A stretch of DNA of 64,000 nt. It comes from Vicia villosa (Eukaryota > Streptophyta > Magnoliopsida > Fabales > Fabaceae). Below, one piece after another: positions 1 to 8,779 of this stretch. The translations under genes and the position numbers were made by a program. Within the stretch, counting starts at the first letter, position 1. Each line of letters starts with the position of its first letter. Under the pieces are notes generated by a model. It was not told the DNA's origin and searched no databases. It was given only the letters and a program-made list of their open reading frames with translations. Location: NCBI RefSeq assembly GCF_029867415.1, contig NC_081185.1:44276766-44340765 (forward strand). The letters are read 5' to 3'.

Positions 1-653
1 TTCGAAAGAACGCTATTCACCACTGGTAGGGAGTCTCAAGGACTCCGTCCCAACATGTATGTGTTCGACAATCGAACATCATCAAAAAGGTTTGATAGTC
101 CTCATCCTAAAGCTCGAAGAGTGACATTCAAGCTTCCGGCAGACATACCCATGGATAGATGGACGCAAGCTGGTGCAAGAAACAACAAGTGGCGAAGTTG
201 GGACCAAGGGGGAAGAACTGCAATGGCTTATAGAAAGCAATTCCAGACCTCAAATTGAGAGATGTACAAGTTGGAGAATTACAAGGGTAAAAATCCTATG
301 TCCAGATCCCAATGGAAAAGACACCAGAGGATGAAGAAAGCCTAGAAAGAATACAAGGAAAAAGGAGGTTGGAGAGTCTAGCAGCACCAAAATCCCAATG
401 CAGGGGGCACGATCAAGCAAACCTCCGTTAGAGCGCAACTTCATCAGTTCTAAAAATGAGAAAGAAAAGGAAAAGATGCACTCCATTCCTTGGAAAGAGG
501 ACGATAGAATGACAAATGACTTATTCAGACGGAGTGTCATCTATAAATTTCAATTGCAATGTTTTATCAGTGCTCCCTCACGAGTTTAACCAAGAAACAG
601 AAGCTGAAGATTGCAAGGAAGCTGGTGCAGAAGAGATGGCGAGACACTGACCT
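1..653 (+). pseudogene. Gag-protease spacer remnant of the Tat element
   Basis: Fragments are readable in changing frames. A 67-residue piece at 55-258 is rich in K, R and W (for example RWTQAGARNNKW), and a short acidic piece after about 560 leads into the protease frame at 654. This resembles the poorly conserved hinge between gag and protease of Tat elements, but no zinc knuckle or gag capsid motif is visible. Assignment rests mainly on position before the protease. Confidence 0.35.
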
Positions 654-1373
654 ATGTGTTATTATGTGCTAAATAACGGGGCGGTCGAGGAACAGAATGC
701 CTTCTTCGAGAGACCTGACCAAGGCATGAGAAACCATTTGAAACCACTTTATATAAGGGCCAAGATTGAAAATATTGGCATTAACAAAGTCCTAGTGGAT
801 GGAGGGGCAGCAGTGAATCTAATGCCACAATATATATTGAAAAGGATTGGTATGTTCGACACCGATATAAGGCCACATAACATGGTCTTGTCCAACTACG
901 AAGGCAAAATAGGGCAGACTTTGGGAGTTATCCAAGTGAATTTAACTGTGGGTTCGGTCACAAGGCCAACTACGTTCATGGTGATACCAGCAAAGGCAAA
1001 TTATAACCTTTTGCTAGGTAGAGAATGGATCCATGGAGTTACTGCAGTACCTTCAACAATGCATCAGAGGCTAACCATCTGGAGAGAAGATGGTATAGTG
1101 GAAAACATTGAAGGAGATCAAAGTTACTACATGGCTGAAGTCAACCAAGTCAACAAAACTAGTTTCGACAGGAATTTGGCCAACATAGGGCCATGCCATG
1201 CAACAGAAGATATATACTCCCCAAATAAGAATGCTTTATACTATTTATCCTTACACCCAAATGGATTTCAGTGGAACAGAGAAATAATGGACGGTCCAGA
1301 TGACACAGAACCTATCGAAGGATTACCAGCAATATGGCCAACTGGCTGGGACGAAGATGGTAATTATCCCTGA
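654..1373 (+). pseudogene. Retropepsin-like aspartic protease of the Tat element
   Basis: An open stretch of 239 residues carries the protease core. VLVDGGAAVNLMP (about residues 46-58, nucleotides 790-830) is the active-site loop in the DGGA form typical of Tat proteases, and NLLLGREWIHG further on is the second conserved flap/hydrophobic-Gly region. In a working element this enzyme cleaves the gag-pol polyprotein inside the virus-like particle. The frame runs out at 1373, and the following pre-RT region continues in another frame opened at 1300, so a frameshift separates protease from RT. No upstream gag is fused in frame. Confidence 0.75.
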
Positions 1374-2649
1374 GTCATCTTTCTTTGAAAAGATTTTGGC
1401 TTACGTAGCCGAGAACAAAAGAAAAGCGGCTCTCGAAGCTGAATTATCAAGTATGACTGTCAAAGCCATTCAAAAAGAGGCAGAAGCACCAGGCCCTGGG
1501 ATACATTTTATCCCTCAACCTCCTGACGACACAATTCAGGATGAGAAGATCTCAAGCGAAGAAACAAATCAAAGGCTGGATGCCATATATGATGAAGAAC
1601 CCCTGGGATTCGAGAAAGATCCAATGGCGTCAAACATAAAGATGTTAGCTCAAGACCCACTCGAAGAAGAAAATCTTGGAGACGAAAATCAAAAGAGGGT
1701 GACATACATCAATACAAAGTTAGAGCCAACCTTGAAGTCAAAAGTCATTGCGTTACTGAAAGAAAATAAAGATTGTTTCGCCTGGGACTATGATGAGATG
1801 CCTGGTTTAGGGAGAGATTTGGTCGAACTGAAGCTACCTATAAAAGAAGGGAAGAAGCCCATCAAGGAAACTACTAGAAGGTTCGCACCAGAAGTTCTTT
1901 CGAAGATCAAAACAGAGGTCGAAAAACTTCTTTGTTGCAAGTTCATCAGAACTACGAGGTATGTCGAATGGATTGCTAATATTGTACCTATTACTAAAAA
2001 GAATGGTTCATTAAGGGTATGTATAGATTTTCGTGATCTAAATGCAGCAACCCCTAAAGATGAATATCACATGCCTGTGGCAGAAATGCTAATAGACTCA
2101 GCGCAGGCTTCGAATACCTAAGTATGTTGGATGGATATTCTGGGTACGATAAAATTTTCATTGCAGAAGAAGATGTGTCCAAAACAGCCTTTCATTGTCC
2201 AGGGGCAATAGGCACCTACGAATGGGTCGTAATGCCCTTTGGTCTGAAGAACGCTGGGGCAACTTATCAAAGAGCAATGAATTCTATATTCCATGACTTT
2301 ATAGAAACATTCATGCAAGTGTACATAGATGACATTGTTATAAAATCTGTTTCAGATTACATTAAATCTTGACCATCTGAGCCAATCATTCGAAAGAATG
2401 AGAAAACATGGCTTAAAGATGAATCCCCTTAAATGTGCTTTCTTTGTGCAGGCTGGAGATTTCTTGGGCTTCGTAGTCCACAAAAAGGGAATAGAAATTA
2501 ATCAGAATAAAAAGAAGGCTATTGGGGAAACGAAGCCTCCATCTACGAAGAAAGAACTGCAATCTTTATTGGGAAAGATAAACTTCTTAAGAAGATTTAT
2601 CTCTAATTTGAGTGGACGCACGCAAGCTTTTTCCCCTTACTTCGGCTGA
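1374..2649 (+). pseudogene. Broken reverse transcriptase of the Tat element
   Basis: The pre-RT linker (DCFAWDYDEMPGL, near 1770) is followed by RT motifs: RFAPEVLSKIKTEVEKLL, then NGSLRVCIDFRDLNAATPKD (near 2010-2060), then in a new frame FGLKNAGATYQRAMN and the catalytic YIDD at 2322-2333. After another frame change near 2368 the thumb-side sequence HGLKMNPLKCAFF...LGFVV is readable to 2649. Frame breaks at about 2110-2124 and 2368-2398 mean no complete RT can be made. Catalytic residues survive although the frame does not, as expected for decay after insertion. Confidence 0.85.
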
Positions 2650-3140
2650 AGCAAGGAAGGTTCGAATGACATGCTGAACATCAAGATGCTTTTGAGAAAA
2701 TCAAGCAATATTTGATGCACCCATCAATATTGTCCCCCCCAAATGGGAAGAAACACATGCGCCTGTATATCTCAGCTTCAGATAATATAATAGGTAGCAT
2801 GTTAGCACAAGAAGATGAAAATGGTATCGAAAGAGCCATTTATTACTTAAGTAGAGTACTCAATGATGCAGAGACTAGGTATAGCGCAATAGAAAAACTC
2901 TGCCTTTGTTTATATTTCTCTTGTATTAAACTCAAGTATTATATAAAGCCAGTTGATGTTTACGTTTCATCTCATTTTAATGTCATTAAACATATGCTAT
3001 CTAAACCAATATTGCATAGTCGAATTGGCAAATGGGCTTTGGCCCTTACTGAGTACTCTCTAATCTTTCAACCCCTTAAGGAAATGAAAGGACAAATCGT
3101 GTCAGATTTCATTGCGGATCATGCAGTGGTTGAAAATCCT
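2650..3140 (+). pseudogene. First RNase H domain remnant (Ty3-type) of the Tat element
   Basis: After a frame break the reading frame from 2712 shows KKHMRLYISASDNIIGSMLA, then AIYYLSRVLNDAETRYSAIEK and LKYYI, the usual order of the RNase H domain directly behind a Ty3/gypsy RT. The first catalytic aspartate context, normally D near 'LYxxxSD', reads YISASD. The domain would remove the RNA strand during reverse transcription. In Tat elements this original domain is often degenerate because a second RNase H follows; here both are present in one frame to 3473. Confidence 0.75.
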
Positions 3141-3545
3141 CAGCAATATGTAGATTTGAAGCCTTGGAAGTTGTACTTCGATGGTTCAATGCATAAAGAG
3201 GGAAGTGGCGTTGGTATTCTCATAATTTCTCCTGATGGAATTCCAACAAAGCTCAAGTACAAAATTGAAGTCCCTTTATGTTCCAATAACGAAGCTGAGT
3301 ACGAAGCACTGATTGCTGGACTTGAAGCCTTGTTGGAATTGGGGGCAACCAGAGTCGAAATTAAAGGAGACTCAGGATTAGTGATAAAGCAACTGACAAA
3401 AGAATACAAATGTATCAAAGAGAATTTGATCATGTACTTTGTCATAGCAAATAGGCTGCTTAAAAAAATTTGAATATGTAGAGTTAAAGCACGTCTCAAG
3501 GGTGAACAATCAAGAAGCAAATTATTTGGCACAGTTAGCCTAAGG
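3141..3545 (+). pseudogene. Second, archaeal-type RNase H (aRNH) remnant of the Tat element
   Basis: WKLYFDGSMHKEGSGVGILI begins a second RNase H fold, followed by NNEAEYEALIAGLEALLELG and IKGDSGLVIKQL. These give the D...E...D catalytic set (YFDGS, EAEYEAL, GDSGL). Acquisition of such an extra, archaeal-like RNase H after the original one is a diagnostic trait of the Tat lineage. The frame ends with a stop at 3471-3473; similarity (HVSRVNNQEANYLAQLA) continues in another frame to about 3540 before another stop. The active-site residues look intact; the loss of function is by frameshift. Confidence 0.8.
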
Positions 3546-4963
3546 ATACAAAGTATCAAAAGAAAAATTGGAAGAATTGATCGAGGTAAGAGGCAAAGCA
3601 ATGGCCACAAAATTATCCCCAAGTGATTTGGAGAGCTCACAGTTAGGCTTCGCCAACGAAGAAGAATTTGAAGTCTTAAATATAGACTCCTTAGCAGATA
3701 CAGATTGGAGGAGTCCAATTGTAAACTACTTGAGAGATCCTTTGGCAGATACAGATAGAAAGGTGAAGTATAGAGCCTTATCATACTTCTTGATGGGAAA
3801 TGAATTGTTTAAGAAAACCCCTGAGGGAGTTTTACTAAAATGTCTGGGCAAAGCTGAAGCATACTTGGCACTCTCGAATGTACACAGTGGGGCACAAAAT
3901 GAAATGGCTCTTGTTCCGTTATGGAATGTATTGGCCCACTATGTTAAAAGATTGCATAGAGTTCGCCAAAGGTTGTCAAGAATGTCAAGAACACGCAAGT
4001 GTTCAACATGCGCCCGCAAATGAATTAAGTTCAATAATAAAACCATGGCCTTTCAGAGGTTGGGTATTAGACTTAATTGGAGAAATCCGTCCCACATCTT
4101 TCAAAGGTCAAAGATATATTTGAGTAGGAATAGACTACTTCACAAAATGGGTCGAAGCGATACCACTAGCCAATGTGGATCAGGAAGCTGTGATTGAGTT
4201 TATTCAAAGACACATTTTGTATAGATTTGAAATCCTAGAAAGTATAACCACAAATCAGGGACCAGTGTTTACTGGTCGAAAGATGCAAGAATTCGCGAAA
4301 GAGATGGGATTCAAATTGTTCACTTCCACACCTTATTATGCTCAAGCAAACGGACAAGTCGAAGCAGCCAATAAAGTGATAATCGGTCTGATAAAGAAAC
4401 ATGTAGGGAAGAAACCTAAGAATTGGCATAAAACCTTGGACCAAGCACTTTGGGCTTGTCGAACATCACCAAAGGAAGCAACTAATACTACACCTTTCCA
4501 GTTGACGTTTGGACACGATGCAGTACTCCCAGTCGAAATATACTTACAATCAGTCAGGATTCAGAGACAAGAAGAAATGATGATGAATGAGTTAGTTGAT
4601 CTGGACGAAGACAGACTTCGAGCGTTGGAAATGATAAAAAGGCAAAAAGAAAGGGTGTCGAGAGCATACAACGAAAAGGTGAAAGGTAAAACATTTATTA
4701 ACAATGACTTAGTTTGGAAAGTTATTTTGCCTATAGATCGAAAGAATCAAGCTTTAGGAAAATGGTCTCCACACTGGGAAGGACTTTTTCGAATCTTAAA
4801 AGTGTTTTCAAATAATTCTTATGAGATAGAAGAATTGGCAGAAGATCGCAGGATTTTAAGAGTGAATGGGAAGTATCTGAAAAGATACAAGCCAGTTTAT
4901 GCACGCAGTAAAAATTGCAAAAACGTAGACATTAAAAGTGTACGCCGGTGGCCAAAATGGTGA
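3546..4963 (+). pseudogene. Broken integrase of the Tat element, second catalytic Asp changed to Asn
   Basis: An N-terminal zinc-binding HHCC region spans a frame change near 3890: the cysteines sit in FAKGCQECQEHA. The catalytic core follows: first Asp in GWVLDLIGE (about 4066), an in-frame TGA at 4121-4123, then DYFTKWVEAIPLAN. At 4253-4255 the codon aat puts Asn in TTNQGPVF, where family members have the second catalytic Asp. The Glu is kept in ANGQVEAANK. C-terminal sequence GKYLKRYKP closes the protein at 4961-4963. With one frame change, one stop and the Asp-to-Asn change, the enzyme is dead. The core from 4175 to the end is otherwise a clean 262-residue frame. Confidence 0.85.
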
Positions 4964-5221
4964 AACAAGTACCAAAATGGCTTTATACCTAAATAAAGTG
5001 CGTAATATATAAACTAAGAAGACAAAACGATGCCAAAATATAGTTCATTAGGATTAACAATTAAAGGTACATTCATTCAGGAAGATTGCGTTTGCATGCA
5101 AACCAAAGTTACAAAAATGGGGCATGCTAAATACTGTCAAAAGAAGCGTTCAAAATTATAGACAACAAAGATAAAACTAAGGCCTACAACGCCTCCAACA
5201 ATGCCTCCAACAATGCATCCT

Positions 5222-5851
5222 TCAGTTGATCCTTTGTTCCAAACCTTCCAAGTGCAACAGGGGCACGCTTTCTGCTTCAAAAGGATCCAGGAATCCTTCC
5301 GTGCATATTTTCGTCACTAATCCCTGTTCAACAAACATGTGGGATAGCAACCTTCCATAGGGAAAACATGTCGCTATGCCTTGACGAGAAGTAGCAATAG
5401 CGACAGCTTCAGCAAGGTGTTTGAAAATCATCAAGGGAAAGTTGATTTTCTTTCCCCGGAGAGCACAGAGCATGAACTCCAGATCCTCCACCATGATGCT
5501 TTCCTGATCCTCATTTCGTGGGCGAAAGTTGCCCACAAGAAGTTGATGCCAAATCCTGCTAATTTTGGTGCTGAAAGGATCATTAGCCATGATGGCCCTC
5601 AAAATGGAAGAGGTGCTCATGGTGAAGGAGTTGTCAACAAAAACTTCTTCGGAGTTCTCGCATCTCAGCACTTCAGAGATGAACGAGGGAGAAATGGTAA
5701 TGTGGGATCCTCGAACGTGAGAAATAATGGTGGTTCTTCCTTCTGAATCCATCTGGAGGGATGCAAACATCCAGAAATCCGCCAGCATGTTTGGGTAAAC
5801 AGGCCCTTCCAGGATTCCTTGGTAAACCTGTAAGTGTTGGTTGGCAAACAA
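5222..5851 (-). CDS. Intact antisense ORF (209 aa) in the Tat element, putative plant transposon protein-like
   Basis: This frame lies 258 bp downstream of integrase, on the opposite strand. Extra antisense ORFs between pol and the 3' LTR are known in Tat-lineage elements. The protein has the general pattern of the 'putative plant transposon protein' domain (Pfam Transposase_32, from memory): VYPNMLADFW near the N-terminus, a SPSFISEVLRC segment, RIWHQLLVGNF, a KKINFPLMIFKHL helix, and FPYGRLLSHMFVEQGL near the end. No signal peptide or membrane segment is visible. It is uninterrupted although the sense pol around it carries many lesions. An in-frame Met at 5851 is the likely start; a longer alternative starts in another frame. 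Function is unknown, and the domain match needs a profile search. Confidence 0.6.
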   Translation of the reverse strand: MFANQHLQVYQGILEGPVYPNMLADFWMFASLQMDSEGRTTIISHVRGSHITISPSFISEVLRCENSEEVFVDNSFTMSTSSILRAIMANDPFSTKISRIWHQLLVGNFRPRNEDQESIMVEDLEFMLCALRGKKINFPLMIFKHLAEAVAIATSRQGIATCFPYGRLLSHMFVEQGLVTKICTEGFLDPFEAESVPLLHLEGLEQRIN

Positions 5852-6490
5852 TGCATCAACATTGATGTTTGTTCTGATCGAACTCTTCCACAGAAAGTTT
5901 AAACTCTTTCTTGATAGCAGATTTGATAGTGTTATAGGATAGAGGTGTCATTGTAGCAAGGGAATACAAGAAAGGAAAAACTTTGATGAAAATATGGAAA
6001 GAGGATGAATAAATGATCAGAATACCAAGGTTTATATAGAGAACGTTGGTCTTAAAGAGTGATTACTCTTTAAATCCTGATTGGACCGCGTGTGGTTCCC
6101 CCAAGGGAAGATAGGGAGTCCGCCGCTTCTAGCCTTGGAAGTTGAAGCGTAATCATTTTAGAAACTGATACACGCACGTCTTAAGTAGACGTTTTGAAAA
6201 AGTGATGTCATCATTTAATGATGGTTACGGCTAGTGGAGTAGAAACGTCAAATCAAAACTTAAGTGGCTGCGAAGGGTAATCATGTCACGTAGATACGCT
6301 ATCGAGGTCATTATGATAGTTGGAAAATAAATTTTGACAATTTAAGAATTGTTAAAATGTTATTTGTGACATTTGCAGAATATAATATATGGATAACTGA
6401 AAGGTAAATCGTGCATATATTCCTTAGCTAGTCTGATTACAAAATTAGGACAAAATGCGAAACGAAAAAATATTACAAGGGTTATAACAA
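5852..6490. other. Non-coding upstream region of the antisense ORF
   Basis: No ORF of note. Read on the minus strand it is the leader and promoter region of the antisense ORF (TATA at 6031-6038 and an ACGT-rich segment at 6150-6300). The far part (6310-6490) is AT-rich and featureless. Confidence 0.5.
6031..6038 (-). promoter_or_regulatory. TATA box candidate for the antisense ORF
   Basis: On the minus strand tatataaa stands 180 bp upstream of the 5851 start. Further upstream on that strand (6150-6300) are several ACGT cores (acgcacgtc, tagacgt, aaacgtc, tcacgtag), the typical bZIP-binding core. Together they look like a stand-alone promoter for the antisense ORF. Inference from motifs only. 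Confidence 0.45.
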
Positions 6491-6612
6491 TTAATTCAAG
6501 TCTTCAGGAAGATTATTCTTCATGTTGGAATATTGGGATGCCCATAGTGACAGACGGCGTTCGATTAGTGCTTGCTGTTTTTTCAGCTCTTCGATTTCTG
6601 GTACTAATTTCT
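6491..6612 (-). pseudogene. Fragment of a coiled-coil protein C-terminus, Tat-associated
   Basis: The last about 39 codons of a minus-strand frame read LVPEIEELKKQQALIERRLS and end ...NNLPEDLN followed by a stop at 6491. The heptad-like, charged sequence is unlike the low-complexity translation before it, which comes from the (CA)n tract, so only this tail is likely to be real. I infer it is the C-terminal end of another antisense Tat ORF, cut off at the microsatellite. The 14-nt string cgttcgattagtgc occurs at both edges (about 6556 and 6618), so slippage or recombination may have removed the rest. Confidence 0.4.
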
Positions 6613-6633
6613 GTACCGTTCGATTAGTGCACG

Positions 6634-6651
6634 CACACACACACACACACA
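6634..6651 (+). repeat. (CA)n microsatellite
   Basis: Nine CA units, directly followed by a 28-bp sequence (6651-6678) that recurs at 8192-8219 behind a (TA)n tract. Confidence 0.95.
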
Positions 6652-8147
6652 TAATTTTATTACAAAATATATTAAAACAATATTTATTTAAATTATTTAT
6701 TTTAAATTTTGTTGCTGGTCTATTTCTTGTAAACACATATTCATTTTTATTTTAAAATTGCCAAATCTCCATGGTTTAAAAGAGTGATTAAAATAGATAA
6801 CAATGAGTGAAGATAAAAGAAAAATAAAGAAAATAATTAATGGTGAGCTAAAAAAGAATGAATATTGTGAGAAAAAAGAATACGAAAGGGAAAAGAAAAT
6901 GGAGAGTGTTTAAAGTAGAGAGAAGAAAGGGAAATTTATAAAGATTTCCTCTTTGAGAGATTTTAATAAGACAATTATAACTCTTTATGCATGTTTGAAT
7001 ATGAGGACAAATCTGCTTAAAGATTGAGAGAATGATAAGATCTTGAATTCACTAAGTATTTATATAGAAGTTAATGTCTTTTAGCAATTTAGATATGATA
7101 CAATCTTTTTATCATTTAAATTTTCATTTCGTTAAGAAAATAAGCAAACACGTTAATACTTACTATCTACTTAATATTAAATATAACAAAAAAATATAAT
7201 AGTATAATATTTTATTTTTATTATCAGGCAGTAGTCTTATATGAAGATAATATTAATAATTTGAATTTTTATATATATTATAAAATTGTATTTATTTTCA
7301 AATGAAATTATATAGTTGCCTTTTGTTTCGAAGTAGTCTTTTAAATTAAAAATAAATTCAATTAAATTTTTTAAAATTAAAATTCATCTATATGTATTGG
7401 GCCGGTCCTGTATATTATTACAAATATTAGCGTGACTATAATATTTTATAATTACTATACATGTTTTTAGAAAAAAAGATACTTTTAATATTAAAATAAC
7501 ATGTAACTTTAAGTGGTTAAAAGTAAACATTAGAGCCGTTTTAACTAAAACTGTCAATGTAAAAATGATTTTAACCATTCTTCACCAATTTATTTATAAG
7601 AAGTAAAAGTACACTTTGAAAATTAAAACCATCATAATTTACTCTTTTTTTTAATGATATAATGACATAAAATAAATGTAAATAATAATAGCATATTCAG
7701 TAAATATGATCAGCAATAAATAAATCAATGAAATATAAAATTTAAATTATATACTATTTTAAAATTGACATGTTAAATAACTTTGTAATATAATTATTTC
7801 TGCAATAAACTTAATAACAACTCGTATAATTGACATGTGCCTTTGTGTTTAGGAAAAACACTTACTTTAGTACCATTTTATCTAAATTGAAATGCTTCAT
7901 AATTCTTTATATGTGTAATAAGATCTTTAAAAGATCAATGCGGATTAGTTATCAAGACTCAAAGTTCAGATATTAAGACATGTCATCAGAAACTTTATAT
8001 ATCAGAAAACATTGTTCTATTTCTGAATACCAGTTAATTGTAGGGAAACCTTAACAAAAAGTCAAATCATTACAACATAAAATATTAATTTTAACATCTT
8101 TAACTTTCTGTAGTAAAGTAGATATTAGATACTATTTATCAAACGTC

Positions 8148-8150
<3 letters not shown>
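6652..8150. other. AT-rich non-coding DNA, nothing recognised
   Basis: About 1.5 kb of very AT-rich sequence with only short chance ORFs. No LTR, terminal inverted repeat, tRNA or gene motif was recognised. It is bounded by the two microsatellites and their shared 28-bp neighbour. Confidence 0.6.

Positions 8151-8194
<44 letters not shown>
8151..8194 (+). repeat. (TA)n microsatellite
   Basis: About 22 TA units immediately left of the second copy of the 28-bp repeat and of the family A LTR. Confidence 0.95.
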
Positions 8195-8199
<5 letters not shown>

Positions 8200-8219
8200 A
8201 TTACAAAATATACTAAAAC
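8192..8219 (+). repeat. Second copy of a 28-bp direct repeat (first copy 6651-6678)
   Basis: The two 28-nt stretches, starting ataattttattaca and ending taaaac, differ at one position. Each follows a dinucleotide microsatellite. The right copy abuts the first base of the family A LTR, so aaaac is the candidate left target-site duplication of that element. Confidence 0.85.
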
Positions 8220-8779
8220 TGTAGTATCCCTAATTACTAGTCACCACTAATTATGCTAATGTTGGTAATTAGGTGTGATTATGGTGGTTGATAATTAGAG
8301 GAGGGTGATTAGAATGGAGTTAGTAAGATTACTCTTGTGTAAGATTTAAGAGAAGATTAGTAAGGTAATGACTTGGTCAAGTGAAGATAGCATGATTAGT
8401 AAATAAGGATTAAGTCTTAATCCAAGAGCTAATCTAGAAGTGGCATCATTAGTAATTAAGCCTTAGTGTCAAGGGCATTTGGATAATTGAATGGAATATT
8501 ATTTAAGTCAGAAACCAAGAGAAAAACCTCATTATCTCATTTCCATTATCTCTCTAAAAATCAGAATTTGAAGAGAAGAAAGAGTTTAGAGAGTGAGAGG
8601 GTGGGAGAAGGAGATGAAGAGAAGAAGAAGAAGAAGTCCACTCTCATCAAACCTCCATGGATGCGTGTGCAAGATGTTTGAGGATAACAAGGTTTTGACC
8701 TCATGAATCAAGCTTGGTTTAGTAGTCACCATCCTCTCTCCATCAATCAACAGAAGTGAGAATCTTCATCATCAATAAG

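Larger units (their letters stand above)
1..6612 (+). mobile_element. Decayed Tat-lineage Ty3/gypsy retrotransposon, 3' half
   Basis: Plus-strand pol remnants occur in Ty3/gypsy order: protease, reverse transcriptase, RNase H, a second archaeal-type RNase H, integrase. The double RNase H and the DGGA-type protease motif point to the Tat lineage (established for Ogre, Retand and related groups). An antisense ORF between pol and the 3' end (5222-5851) is also a known Tat feature. The 5' part lies outside the window. I could not find a clear PPT or 3' LTR; the right limit is set where recognisable Tat-like sequence stops before the (CA)n tract. At least five frameshifts or stops make it non-functional. 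Confidence 0.8.

Noticed and set aside
5381..5746. 121-codon plus-strand ORF opposite the antisense Tat ORF
   Set aside because: Mirror of the antisense frame; no domain pattern, whereas the minus-strand frame has one.
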